From RGIG5612 sp050944475 (GTDB taxonomy: Bacteria > Bacillota > Clostridia > Lachnospirales > Lachnospiraceae): DNA of 64,000 nt. A program made the position numbers and the translations under genes. Positions within the stretch are counted from its first letter, which is position 1, and each line of letters opens with the position of its first letter. Location of the stretch: assembly GCA_050944475.1 (NCBI GenBank), contig JBMNRD010000001.1, forward strand, positions 372,001 through 436,000, written 5' to 3'. The notes below the pieces were generated by a model. The model did no database searches, had not been told where the DNA came from, and worked only from the letters and a program-made list of their open reading frames with translations. Below are positions 25,819 to 34,468 of this stretch, one piece after another.

Positions 25819-26372
25819 TACAAATAACCTCTTTCTGTCAAATAATCCTTCAATCTTCCCCGCATCCGTGTCAGCTTAACCGACACGTTTTTCTCGGAAA
25901 GCCCGGTCAGGGACGCTATCTGCGCATAGGAATCGACGAAGAAATACCTGCGCATGAATATCGTCCGGTCCGCTCTGCTTTGCTTATCCAGGAATTTCTC
26001 AATGTCCCGGGCAAGCTCATTCGCCTCAATTTCCTTTTCCACGTCTTGTTCCGCCGGAATGCACTCACCCAGCTCCTCCAGCGCTGTATCATAGAAGCTG
26101 TTTCTTTTCTGCGCCGTGTTGTATTCGTAGCGCTTCAGTGCCTGATTCCTGACGATTTTACATACATATGAAATCAGTGACTCGGGACGGGTCGGAGGAA
26201 TGGTATTCCAGACTCCCAGCAGAGCATCGTTCAGGCATTCCTCCGCATCGGAGGTGTTCTTTAATATATTTGTGGCGATACTCATGCCAAGCCTGCCGTA
26301 TTTTTCACTTAAGTGAGTGATTGCCGATTCTGAACGTTCAAAAAACAAATCAATTATTTTATTATCTTCCAT
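25818..26372 (-). CDS. ECF-type RNA polymerase sigma factor
   Basis: Alternative sigma factor of 184 residues. Region 2 includes DAEECLNDALLGVWNTIPPT (residues ~42-61), and region 4 the helix-turn-helix DSYAQIASLTGLSEKNVSVK near residues 147-166. It shares a base with the downstream DUF4349 gene, which probably controls it. A TATAAT-like -10 lies at 26392-26397 with a poor -35 (TTTTCG). GGAAACTTT, resembling an ECF -35, also lies upstream, but its spacing to CGTA motifs is not ideal. The inducing stress is unknown. Confidence 0.92.
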   Translation of the reverse strand: MEDNKIIDLFFERSESAITHLSEKYGRLGMSIATNILKNTSDAEECLNDALLGVWNTIPPTRPESLISYVCKIVRNQALKRYEYNTAQKRNSFYDTALEELGECIPAEQDVEKEIEANELARDIEKFLDKQSRADRTIFMRRYFFVDSYAQIASLTGLSEKNVSVKLTRMRGRLKDYLTERGYL

Positions 26373-26547
26373 ACTTCACCTCTCCGTCCTGATTATATAC
26401 TACGGATACAATTACGAAAACTACAAAGTTTCCGATTTTTTTCGTTTTTTCGCCATTCCTGAAAATCCCGCAAAAAGCATTACGGCCGAACTTCAAAAGT
26501 GGTAGAATGTTTATTTGGATTCAGATACCTATTTCAGAGGCAAAATA

Positions 26548-27804
26548 ATGAACAGCACAGTCAGAAACAAACTTTGGACAAGAGATTTCACAATAATTAC
26601 TTTGGGCAGCGCGGTTTCCATGCTGGGCAATACCATGTCCGGCTTTGCCATGGGGCTTTTGGTGCTTGACTATACCAATTCCTCGCTCCTGTATGCTGTT
26701 TATATGATCGTCTATACGTTACCCCAGATTATTACGCCGATCTTCTCCGGTGCCCTGCTTGACCGTTTTTCCCGAAAGAAAACCATATATACACTTGACT
26801 TTATCTCCGCCGGACTTTATATGACGGTAGCTACCCTCTTCCTTTTTGACCTTTTCAACATTGTGTTTTTCATGTGTTTCGCCTTTCTTGTGGGAATAAT
26901 CAACAGTTTCTATATGGTTGCTTATTCCAGCTTTTATCCCCTGCTGATAAGCGAGGGTAACTATCAGAAGGCATACTCCATTGAAGGCATCTTGGAGACT
27001 TTTTCGGCCCTGATGATACCTGTGGCAACATTTTTCTATAAAATGCTGGGAATAATGCCCCTGTTCTACGTCAATGGCGGCTTCTTTCTCATCGCAGCAA
27101 TAATGGAGATCCGGATAAGACAGGATGAAGAATACATCGAAAACCAAAGAAAATCTGTTGAAGGGGAACAGGTCGGTGCTTTCCGGCGCATGTTCATGGA
27201 CATAAGGGAAGGTCTGCATTATATGAAGACGGAAAAGAGCTTGCTGGCGGTTACGCTTTACTTTTTTATCTGTTTTCTGGCTTATGGAGCCACCTCGGTC
27301 CTTACTCTGCCCTACTTTAAGACAACCTTCCCAGACGGAGAGTATGTGTACATGCTTGTCTGGGGCATGGGAGTCGTCGGCAGGATGATTGGCGGTTTGA
27401 TTCACTACAAATTTCGCCTTCCGGTTAAATCCCGGTACCGGGTGGCGCTTTCGGTTTATATAATCATTGCCCTGTTAGAAGCCTTCTACCTTTACTGCCC
27501 AATACCGGTGATGATGGCAATGTGCTTCCTTGCCGGCATCGGCGGCGTAACCAGCTATACAATCCGCATCTCCGCAACCCAGTCCTATGTTCCGCATGAG
27601 AAGAAAGGCCGTTTTAACGGAGCCTTTAACATGATGACAACAGTGGGCAGTCTGATCGGGCAGATGAGTGCCGGAGCCCTGTCGGTTGTCATGGGAACCC
27701 GTACGATTATTATGATTTACCTGTGCTTCAACGCCCTTGCTGCCATTGTTATCATCGGCGGCGCGGGCAGGCACGTGAAGCAGATGTATAACCGCCAGCG
27801 ATAA
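26548..27804 (+). CDS. MFS family exporter
   Basis: Major facilitator transporter with about 12 membrane helices in 418 residues. The loop between helices 2 and 3 reads GALLDRFSRKK, the MFS motif A. The protein most resembles proton-driven drug or siderophore exporters (MFS_3 type). I start at ATG 26548, after GAGG; a TTG at 26515 in the same frame lacks such a site. It is the only gene of its unit, divergent from the sigma factor gene, and ends at a shared terminator. Confidence 0.88.
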   Translation: MNSTVRNKLWTRDFTIITLGSAVSMLGNTMSGFAMGLLVLDYTNSSLLYAVYMIVYTLPQIITPIFSGALLDRFSRKKTIYTLDFISAGLYMTVATLFLFDLFNIVFFMCFAFLVGIINSFYMVAYSSFYPLLISEGNYQKAYSIEGILETFSALMIPVATFFYKMLGIMPLFYVNGGFFLIAAIMEIRIRQDEEYIENQRKSVEGEQVGAFRRMFMDIREGLHYMKTEKSLLAVTLYFFICFLAYGATSVLTLPYFKTTFPDGEYVYMLVWGMGVVGRMIGGLIHYKFRLPVKSRYRVALSVYIIIALLEAFYLYCPIPVMMAMCFLAGIGGVTSYTIRISATQSYVPHEKKGRFNGAFNMMTTVGSLIGQMSAGALSVVMGTRTIIMIYLCFNALAAIVIIGGAGRHVKQMYNRQR

Positions 27805-27841
27805 CTTTGCGCAAATTCATAATGTAAAGACAAACAAAACC

Positions 27842-27862
27842 GCCACACCTTTTTGGTGTGGC
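27842..27862. terminator. Bidirectional terminator between convergent transporters
   Basis: An 8-bp perfect stem GCCACACC/GGTGTGGC with a 5-nt loop lies between the MFS (plus) and NSS (minus) genes. The T-rich tail is better on the minus strand (GGTTTTGTTTG), weaker on the plus strand. Confidence 0.8.
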
Positions 27863-27886
27863 AGTTCATTTAAAATATATCTTTAT

Positions 27887-29248
27887 TTATTTAAATTTGA
27901 ATGACAGAAGTCCCGCAACAAATACTACCAGAACGATAAGAGGAAGCACAAACTGCATATAGGGCTTCACCCATCTCCTTATACGAAGACCTTTTCCGGT
28001 GTTGGCCTCCTCCATGAAGCCGTCCCAGCCCCAACCGAATCTCCAGGTTACGAACAGAACAATCAGCAACGATCCGATAGGAAGTGCGAGGTTGCTTACA
28101 AGGAAATCCCACAAATCAAGGAAGCTGGAGCCCGGAGCAAACGGCTGAAAGCCGGACCATACATTGAATCCGAGCGCACATGGAATTGAAAGGATAATCA
28201 TTGCGATACCACAGATGACAGAACCCTTATCCCTTCCCCAACCGGTGAAATCGCGTACCATTGAAAGAATATTCTCAAATACCGCGAGTACAGTTGAGAA
28301 TGCCGCAAATGTCATGAATATGAAGAACAAGGTCCCCCAGATTCTTCCGCCGGCCATATGGTTAAATACTACAGGCAGGGTCTGGAAGATAAGTCCGGGG
28401 CCGGCGCCCGCATCGATTCCGTAAGTTGAGCATGCCGGGAAAATAATAACGCCCGCCATAAGTGCAACAAAAGTATCAAGAATGATTATGTTTATAGTCT
28501 CGCCCATCAGAGCTCTTTCTTTGTTAAGATAGCTCCCGAATATAGCCATTGAACCGATGCCGAGGCTGAGTGTAAAAAACGCCTGATTCATGGCCGCATT
28601 TACCGTTGCCCAGTTTATCTTTGTAAAATCAGGCACAAGATAGAATGCAAGACCTTCACGCGCACCCGGAAGTGTGCAGGAACGAACTGCAAGAATAATC
28701 ATCAATACAAACAAGATAATCATCAAATATTTGGTCACGCGCTCAAGACCGCCCTGAAGGCTGAATGAGCAAATAAAGAAACCGAGTACACAAACAATTA
28801 CCATGTAAATAACGTTCTGCCATGGACTTGAAAGCATTTCCCCGAATTTAGAAGCAACAGCCTCATCTGTTCCTCCGACATATTTGCCGGTAATAAAACC
28901 GACAATGTAGTTAACGAACCAGCCGGTTACAACAGTATAAAACATCATCAGCAAAACGTTGGCCAAAAATGCAAGCACACCGTAAAATCCCCAGTGCTGA
29001 CCTTTTTTCTGCAAGGTTGTCATCATCTTTATAGGGCTCTTTTGAGCAGCGCGGCCTATTGCAAACTCTGCTGTCATTACCGGAATCCCCAAAATAATCA
29101 AGAAGATTACATAAACAAGTACGAATGCGCCGCCGCCGTTTTGGCCAGTAAGCCATGGAAACTTCCATACATTTCCGCATCCGATTGCGCAGCCCGCACT
29201 CAAAAGAATGAATCCGAGACGGCTGCCAAGTCTTTCCCTTTTTTCCAT
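27887..29248 (-). CDS. Sodium-dependent neurotransmitter/amino acid symporter (NSS/SNF family)
   Basis: Na+-driven uptake of an amino acid or related solute. The 453-residue protein begins LGSRLGFILLSAGCAIGCGNVWKFPWL-like, the canonical NSS helix 1 with GNVWKFPW for Na+ and substrate. Around twelve membrane segments are seen. Helix 6 carries FFTLSLGIGSM. It lies between the terminator and the upstream ABC operon with a 74-bp gap and no clear own promoter. If the coupling of the nearby hydrogenase generates a Na+ gradient, this would be one consumer, but that link is inference. Confidence 0.92.
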   Translation of the reverse strand: MEKRERLGSRLGFILLSAGCAIGCGNVWKFPWLTGQNGGGAFVLVYVIFLIILGIPVMTAEFAIGRAAQKSPIKMMTTLQKKGQHWGFYGVLAFLANVLLMMFYTVVTGWFVNYIVGFITGKYVGGTDEAVASKFGEMLSSPWQNVIYMVIVCVLGFFICSFSLQGGLERVTKYLMIILFVLMIILAVRSCTLPGAREGLAFYLVPDFTKINWATVNAAMNQAFFTLSLGIGSMAIFGSYLNKERALMGETINIIILDTFVALMAGVIIFPACSTYGIDAGAGPGLIFQTLPVVFNHMAGGRIWGTLFFIFMTFAAFSTVLAVFENILSMVRDFTGWGRDKGSVICGIAMIILSIPCALGFNVWSGFQPFAPGSSFLDLWDFLVSNLALPIGSLLIVLFVTWRFGWGWDGFMEEANTGKGLRIRRWVKPYMQFVLPLIVLVVFVAGLLSFKFK

Positions 29249-29322
29249 AACAGTTCTCCCTTTTCTTAAACCTTTATCAGCCTGTCAGACAGTAGAAAAC
29301 AAATCTGCCTTTACCGCAGGCT

Positions 29323-30120
29323 CTATCCCAGCAGCATCCGATCACTGGTGAAATCCTCTCCACCGGAGGCTTCATTGAATTTCTCCATCAAATCGCTTAC
29401 TGTAAGATTCTTTTTTGCATCGCCTGAAATATCAAGGACAATCTGGCCCTCTTTCATCATGATAAGACGGTTGCCGTGGGCAATTGCGTCTCTCATATTA
29501 TGCGTAATCATCAACGTTGTCAAATGCTGTTCGCTGATAATCTTTTCCGTTATTTCGGTTACCTTCGTGGCAGTCTTCGGGTCAAGAGCTGCGGTATGCT
29601 CGTCAAGGAGCAAGAGCTTCGGCTGTTTGATTGTTGCCATAAGAAGGGTCAATGCCTGTCTTTGTCCGCCGGACAACGTTCCGACCTTGTCGGTCATACG
29701 ATCTTCAAGACCCAGCCCCAAAGTGGCAAGAATGTCATGATAGTACTCTCTCTCACTCTTTGTGATGCCGATTTTAAGACCACGTCTCTGGCCGCGTCTG
29801 TAGGCAAGTGCCAGATTCTCTTGAATCTCCATCGTGGCGGCGGTTCCGGTCATGGGGTCCTGGAAAACTCTTCCAAGCAATCTCGCTCTTTTATGTTCCG
29901 GAAGAATGGTAACATTTTCCCCGTCTATAATTACCGAACCTGTGTCTACGGGCCAGACACCTGCAACCGCATTGAGCATTGTTGATTTGCCGGCGCCGTT
30001 TCCGCCGATTACAGTAACAACGTCACCTTTATCCAGATGGAGGCACAGCTCGTCCAATGCCTTGTTTTCGTTTGCGGTTCCGGGATTGAAGGTTTTGCTT
30101 ACGTTAATAAGATCTAACAT
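29323..30120 (-). CDS. ABC transporter ATP-binding protein (COG1101, TrpZ-like)
   Basis: Energises the solute importer formed with the permease and lipoprotein upstream. The Walker A GGNGAGKST (residues ~38-46), signature LSGGQRQAL and Walker B LLLLDEHTAALDP are all intact in 265 residues. Its closest family triad is COG1101/4120/2984, described as tryptophan or tyrosine uptake in streptococci and clostridia. Start and stop of this gene and the permease share a base. Confidence 0.9.
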   Translation of the reverse strand: MLDLINVSKTFNPGTANENKALDELCLHLDKGDVVTVIGGNGAGKSTMLNAVAGVWPVDTGSVIIDGENVTILPEHKRARLLGRVFQDPMTGTAATMEIQENLALAYRRGQRRGLKIGITKSEREYYHDILATLGLGLEDRMTDKVGTLSGGQRQALTLLMATIKQPKLLLLDEHTAALDPKTATKVTEITEKIISEQHLTTLMITHNMRDAIAHGNRLIMMKEGQIVLDISGDAKKNLTVSDLMEKFNEASGGEDFTSDRMLLG

Positions 30121-31064
30121 TACTTAACCTCCTTTCCCGTTTTCTTAAAGGAACTTTTTTGCTTGCTGCGGATATACGGAACAGCAAGGAAAATAGCTAC
30201 CACTATTGCGGTGAATAATTTCAAATAGTTGGAGTTCAGCTTCAGCCAAAGTACCACGATGACAATCAGGTAATACAAGATGCCGCCTACAACCACAAAG
30301 GCCATTCTGCGCCAAAAGTTCAGATACTTTCCAAGGATTGCGCCCCCAAGGACTTCCCCGATAATTACGGCTGCAAGACCGATTACTATAGCACCGCGTC
30401 CCATGTTGATATCCGCAAAGCCCTGATACTGGGCCATAAGGCCGCCGGCTAATGCAACAATTGCATTGCTGATTCCAAGACCAAGCACCTTGATAAAATT
30501 AATATTGATTCCCAGGGCACTGCTCATTTTCGGGTTGCAACCGGTTGCACGAATTGAGCTTCCCTGCTCCGTGCCGAAATACCAGTATAACACAGCAATG
30601 ATAACTGCTACGAGAATAATACCCACAAGAATGGCCGACGGTACATATCTCGAAGAAATAATCAGTTTGTATTTATCTACACTCAGGGCTTTGTTGGCGG
30701 ACATTCCCATTATTCCGAGATTTATGGAATACAGGGCAAACTGCGTCAATATCCCCGATAATATGGCCGGAATGCCGAGCAACGTATGTAGAAGACCCGT
30801 AACAATGCCCGCAAGAAGACCGGCCGCAAGTGCAACAATTACTGCCAGCCAGGCGGAGCATCCGGCAATAATCAACATTACGGTAACTGCGCCGCCTGTG
30901 GTAAAAGTTCCATCCACTGACAAGTCAGCTATGTCCAGTACCCTGAACGTAAGGTACACGCCAAGAGCCATTATTCCCCACACAAGCCCCTGAGCTACGC
31001 CTGCCGGAAGATTCTTTAACAGGTTCAGGGGGTTAAGCATTGCAAAATATCCTGCAATATCCAT
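30120..31064 (-). CDS. ABC transporter permease (COG4120, TrpY-like)
   Basis: Membrane component of 314 residues with about nine hydrophobic segments, from the branched-chain-permease-like superfamily. The segment LGVYLTFRVLDIADLSVDG near residues 34-52 and GLGISNAIVALAGGLMAQYQG are family marks. I start at ATG 31064, three bases after GGAGGG, instead of the upstream in-frame codon at 31082. It follows the binding-protein gene across a spacer with a strong hairpin. Confidence 0.9.
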   Translation of the reverse strand: MDIAGYFAMLNPLNLLKNLPAGVAQGLVWGIMALGVYLTFRVLDIADLSVDGTFTTGGAVTVMLIIAGCSAWLAVIVALAAGLLAGIVTGLLHTLLGIPAILSGILTQFALYSINLGIMGMSANKALSVDKYKLIISSRYVPSAILVGIILVAVIIAVLYWYFGTEQGSSIRATGCNPKMSSALGININFIKVLGLGISNAIVALAGGLMAQYQGFADINMGRGAIVIGLAAVIIGEVLGGAILGKYLNFWRRMAFVVVGGILYYLIVIVVLWLKLNSNYLKLFTAIVVAIFLAVPYIRSKQKSSFKKTGKEVK

Positions 31065-31083
31065 TTTCCCTCCAATACTCAAA

Positions 31084-31112
31084 CCACACGGAGTGGAAAA
31101 GCCTCCGTGTGG
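31084..31112 (-). other. Intercistronic hairpin between binding protein and permease
   Basis: A perfect 10-bp stem CCACACGGAG/CTCCGTGTGG with a 9-nt loop, without a real T-run. In ABC operons such a hairpin often protects the upstream binding-protein mRNA or attenuates the downstream genes. Confidence 0.7.
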
Positions 31113-31168
31113 TCAGTTTACATATAATATATAATACTACTAACCGGATATCTGCACGGTCAAAACAA

Positions 31169-32140
31169 TTACCCGATTACAAGCTCCTCGTAATCTTCAG
31201 GAATTGTAATCGCAAACTTCTCGCAACGGTCCTTAACAAACTTCTTGGTTGCCTTGTCGGCAAACTGAATTTCCATTGTAGAAACATCAGCTTCATTTAC
31301 CAGGACTTCATAAGCCATGAGACCTGCCGCCCATCCGATATCGTAATAATTAATCGAAAGCGTGGCAACTCCACAGCCCTTGCAAAGGCCTTCCTCGCCT
31401 GCAAAAATGGGAACTTCAGCAGCGGTGGAAATGTTTGCGATTGCCTCGGCGCAAGAAGCGGCAGTGTTATCTGTCGGAATAAAGATGACATCACTTTCAT
31501 CGCAGGCTGTCTGGGTTACGGATGAGACATCGTTTGTGTCGGCAAAAGTAAAGTTCTTTATTGTAAGTCCCTTTTCTTCAAGCGCATCGCCTACAACCTC
31601 GGCCTGATACTTGGAGTTCGGCTCGGCGGAACAATAGAGAATGCCGACCGTCTTAGCCTCCGGGAACAAGGCTGCTATCATATTTGCCTGCTCGTCAAGG
31701 GGCGCAAGGTCCGATACACCTGAGATATTCATCCCGGTTTTACCTGTCCAGTCTTCAATCCCCAAAGCAGTAGCGTAATGGGTAATGGATGTTCCCAAGA
31801 TAGGAATGCTGTTGGTTGCTGCTGCAGCGGCCAAAAGGGCAGGCGTTGCATTTGCCATAATCAAATCAACATTGCTGCTGACAAAGGTGGAGCATATTGT
31901 GGAGCAGGTTGCCGAATCGCCGGCCGCATTCTGCTCGTCAAAAACCACCTTGTCGCCAAGCTTCTCGGCAAGAGCTTCCCTGAATCCCTTTGTAGCGGCA
32001 TCAAGAGCCTCGTGCTGCACCAGTTGGCAGATTCCTACCGTATATGTTTTGCCGGTTTTACCGCCTGACTTGCACGCAACAAGACCGAGTGCCATCACCA
32101 CGGCGCATGTCAAAGCGACGATCTTTTTCAAATTATTCAC
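31169..32140 (-). CDS. ABC transporter substrate-binding lipoprotein (COG2984, TrpX-like)
   Basis: Extracellular lipoprotein capturing the substrate of the ABC importer. The signal peptide (KK...VVMALGLVAC) ends at lipobox Cys23. The mature 300-residue part is the COG2984 fold, with the start TYTVGICQLVQHEALDAATKGF and IMANATPALLAAAAATNSIPI. The relatives with known substrate bind tryptophan or tyrosine, so an aromatic amino acid is likely but not proven. It is the first gene of the operon, behind a near-consensus promoter, and separated from the permease by a hairpin. Confidence 0.9.
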   Translation of the reverse strand: MNNLKKIVALTCAVVMALGLVACKSGGKTGKTYTVGICQLVQHEALDAATKGFREALAEKLGDKVVFDEQNAAGDSATCSTICSTFVSSNVDLIMANATPALLAAAAATNSIPILGTSITHYATALGIEDWTGKTGMNISGVSDLAPLDEQANMIAALFPEAKTVGILYCSAEPNSKYQAEVVGDALEEKGLTIKNFTFADTNDVSSVTQTACDESDVIFIPTDNTAASCAEAIANISTAAEVPIFAGEEGLCKGCGVATLSINYYDIGWAAGLMAYEVLVNEADVSTMEIQFADKATKKFVKDRCEKFAITIPEDYEELVIG

Positions 32141-32193
32141 ACTAAAAACCCCCTGTTTTCCGCATTTGTATGCACTTTATAAAAATATACCTT

Positions 32194-32221
32194 ATTATAC
32201 AAAAACCATTTATATTGTCAA
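32194..32221 (-). promoter_or_regulatory. Near-consensus SigA promoter of the COG2984 ABC operon
   Basis: TTGACA (32221-32216), 16-bp spacer and TATAAT (32199-32194) on the minus strand, about 55 bp before the lipoprotein start. Both boxes are perfect. Confidence 0.85.
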
Positions 32222-32224
32222 TCC

Positions 32225-32244
32225 TTTACAAAGTTTTCTGTAAA
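32225..32244 (-). promoter_or_regulatory. Inverted repeat just upstream of the ABC operon -35 box
   Basis: TTTACA-N8-TGTAAA immediately upstream of the -35 hexamer. Its position suits an activator or repressor; no regulator gene is adjacent. Confidence 0.35.
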
Positions 32245-32315
32245 TTTGACTAACGAACACATTTGCTCATCTATTTTTTTTGCATAATTATACACAAAGT
32301 CGGTATAATGCCGAT

Positions 32316-32804
32316 TCATTTTCTTTTGTATGTTATAAAGGAATAGCCGATCCCTTCCCATTCCCGGCCTTCGGACATGCTCACAACCACCCACTCCGGC
32401 AGCTCATCAAGGCTGGGAAAAAAGGCATCTGCTTCATATTCTGCATCCACCTTGGTTATAAAAACCTCGTCGCACAAATCCAGCAGCTGCCGGTAAATGC
32501 TCTCCCCGCCTATTACAAATATCTCCTTGTCCGCGTGGTTTTTCAATTCTCTTTCAAGCTCTCTGCGACCGGCCACCGCAATCACGCCCTCCTTTTCATA
32601 GAAAGGATTACGGGTCAAAACAATGTTCACACGATTTTTAAGTGGATTGCCTTGCGGGAAGCTTTCCAATGTTTTCCTTCCCATGACGACCACCTGTCCC
32701 ATTGTTTTTTCCCTGAAGAATTTCATATCCTCGGGAATGCTAATCAGCAGGGCATTGTCCCTGCCGATTGCCCAGTTTTTATCCACTGCCGCAATTGCTT
32801 TCAT
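32316..32804 (-). CDS. folA: Dihydrofolate reductase
   Basis: Reduces dihydrofolate to tetrahydrofolate with NADPH, regenerating the folate oxidised by ThyA. The N-terminus MKAIAAVDKNWAIGRDN, the substrate Asp/Glu region SIPEDMKFF, VMGRKTLES and the NADPH segment FVIGGESIYRQ are standard. Length is 162 residues. It starts 9 bp after thyA in the same operon. Confidence 0.95.
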   Translation of the reverse strand: MKAIAAVDKNWAIGRDNALLISIPEDMKFFREKTMGQVVVMGRKTLESFPQGNPLKNRVNIVLTRNPFYEKEGVIAVAGRRELERELKNHADKEIFVIGGESIYRQLLDLCDEVFITKVDAEYEADAFFPSLDELPEWVVVSMSEGREWEGIGYSFITYKRK

Positions 32805-32813
32805 GCTCTGCCC

Positions 32814-33662
32814 TTATATCGCGATCGGAATATTCTTGATCTGCGGTCCGGTTACATAATTGTCCAGCCTGACGTCCTCCTCGGTGAAATCATAGAAATG
32901 CTTTATCTCGGGATTCAACCAAAAAGCGGGGGCCTCATACTGCTCTCTGGCGATAAGTTCCTGAATAAGCGGAATATGCCTGTCATAAATGTGAGCGTCT
33001 GCTATAACATGCACCAACTCACCCACCTCCATATCGCACTCTCTTGCCATCATATGTACCAGAACTGCATATTGGCAGACATTCCAGCTGTTTGCCGCAA
33101 GGATATCCTGAGAGCGCTGGTTCAGGATGGCATTCAATACCAACTTATCGCTCCCCGGCTTTGTTGTAACATTGAAGGTCATGGAATATGCGCACGGATA
33201 CAGATGCATCTCAAAAAGATCCGCATGGACATAAATGTTGGTCATAATTCGTCTGCTGAAAGGGTTGTTCTTCAAATCATAAATCACCCTGTCAACCTGA
33301 TCGAACATTCCCTCAGAGTACTTGTGCTTGACGCTCATCTGGTAACCATATGCCTTACCTATGGAGCCGCTTTCATCTGCCCACTCATCCCATACGGTCG
33401 ACTTCAGGTCATTGATGTTGTTGGACTTCTTTTGCCAAATCCAAAGCATTTCATTGGTGCAGCTTTTTATCGGAGTCCTCCTGAGGGTCAATGCGGGAAA
33501 TTCCTCCGACAGGTTGTACCGGTTTACAACACCGAATTTCTTGATTGTGTAGGCGCTGGTGCCATCCTCCCAGCGAGGCCTTACTTTCTCGCCCTCGGTG
33601 CTGATGCCGTTTGCCAGGATATCACTGCACATCTCCACAAAAATCTTATCCGCCTTACTCAT
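32814..33662 (-). CDS. thyA: Thymidylate synthase
   Basis: Methylates dUMP to dTMP with methylene-tetrahydrofolate. Recognised by RWEDGTSAYTIKKFGVVNRY, KSCTNEMLWIW, RRIMTNIYVHADL, the nucleophile loop YPCAYSMTFNV, and NQRSQDILAANSWNVCQYA. The catalytic loop departs from the classical PPCH: Cys is kept but the next residue is Ala, as in a subgroup of Firmicute and phage enzymes. Length is 282 residues. It is the first gene of thyA-folA. Confidence 0.93.
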   Translation of the reverse strand: MSKADKIFVEMCSDILANGISTEGEKVRPRWEDGTSAYTIKKFGVVNRYNLSEEFPALTLRRTPIKSCTNEMLWIWQKKSNNINDLKSTVWDEWADESGSIGKAYGYQMSVKHKYSEGMFDQVDRVIYDLKNNPFSRRIMTNIYVHADLFEMHLYPCAYSMTFNVTTKPGSDKLVLNAILNQRSQDILAANSWNVCQYAVLVHMMARECDMEVGELVHVIADAHIYDRHIPLIQELIAREQYEAPAFWLNPEIKHFYDFTEEDVRLDNYVTGPQIKNIPIAI

Positions 33663-33707
33663 ATTGTCCCCCTTCCTGTGCCAAGGCTTTGTTATTGCTT
33701 TCTTGGT

Positions 33708-33736
33708 ATTTTACATCAGTATCCGGTCTATCTCAA
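33708..33736 (-). promoter_or_regulatory. Probable promoter of thyA-folA
   Basis: TTGAGA (33736-33731), 17-bp spacer, TAAAAT (33713-33708) on the minus strand, 46 bp before thyA. Confidence 0.5.
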
Positions 33737-33837
33737 GAAGCATTTTTATTTATCGTCCACTGTATTTTCCAAGAACGGAAAATTTCGGCTTCCCTTTTTT
33801 TCCATATCTCCATTGACAAGCCTGTCAATGAACAATC

Positions 33838-33868
33838 CAAAAAACCACCGGTCAAAATATGACCGGTG
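33838..33868 (-). terminator. Terminator after the GntR-ABC-YkgJ operon
   Basis: A perfect 10-bp stem TGACCGGTGG/CCACCGGTCA with a 5-nt loop followed by TTTTT on the minus strand, 32 bp past the last gene. Confidence 0.85.
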
Positions 33869-33899
33869 GCAATTTGAAGCGTTTTTCGGATTGCTCTGC

Positions 33900-34460
33900 T
33901 CAGCTCCACGACATTATGAGGTCAAAAATGCGTTTATCCCTTGCAAGGAAGCTCCACACTTTGTACGTTGCCCTGTAAAAATCATCCTGAATGGGCATTT
34001 TCTGTTCAATTATAGGGCAGGAATATGGAAGATCTCCATCATCCCATATAAGCTCCAGCGCTCCGCTATCCCCGAACACGGGCTTAAGCGGGAACGTGCG
34101 GCACTGGAAGGGACGCCATTTTCTCGGACAGACGGGAGGCGTCTTGCATTTTGCGAAATATACCGGCTGCTTCCACGACCGCGAAAATCCAATCCTTACC
34201 GCATCCTGTTTCTCCCACTCAAGCCAGCCCTTGTCAACATCCTGTTCTTTAAAAATCAGATGCTCACCGGGGAACAGGTATATTCCCATTTCCTCCCCGC
34301 CGGTGCTGCAACAGGCGTGATTACACAACGTCCCACAATCCTCCGGCAGCACCGATACCTCATTTAACAACCGATAAATCCGTCGCCAGGTGCCGACATC
34401 GTCTATTGAACAATTATTAAGCTCATTATTTGTGAAATCGGCACCTGTGTTTTTTCTCAT
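33900..34460 (-). CDS. YkgJ-family cysteine-cluster protein
   Basis: Protein of 186 residues with a cysteine pattern predicted to bind Zn or an Fe-S cluster: CGTLCNHACC near residue 42, KCKTPPVCPRKW, FQCRTFPL and SCPI. This resembles the YkgJ/CxxCxxCC family of uncharacterised metal-binding proteins. It starts 8 bp after the ABC-2 permease and shares its terminator, so it belongs to the same operon. Its function in an efflux operon is unknown. Confidence 0.7.
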   Translation of the reverse strand: MRKNTGADFTNNELNNCSIDDVGTWRRIYRLLNEVSVLPEDCGTLCNHACCSTGGEEMGIYLFPGEHLIFKEQDVDKGWLEWEKQDAVRIGFSRSWKQPVYFAKCKTPPVCPRKWRPFQCRTFPLKPVFGDSGALELIWDDGDLPYSCPIIEQKMPIQDDFYRATYKVWSFLARDKRIFDLIMSWS

Positions 34461-34468
34461 ATTGTGTC

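Noticed and set aside
26373..26470. ECF-type autoregulatory promoter (GGAAAC...CGTA) before the sigma gene
   Set aside because: The spacing to the CGTA motifs (about 11 or 23 nt) does not match the usual 16-17 nt; a plain -10 TATAAT is equally possible.
32280..34367. A long plus-strand open frame of about 695 codons
   Set aside because: It is antisense to folA, thyA and the YkgJ gene, all of which have clear family motifs; the translated protein shows no recognisable domain.
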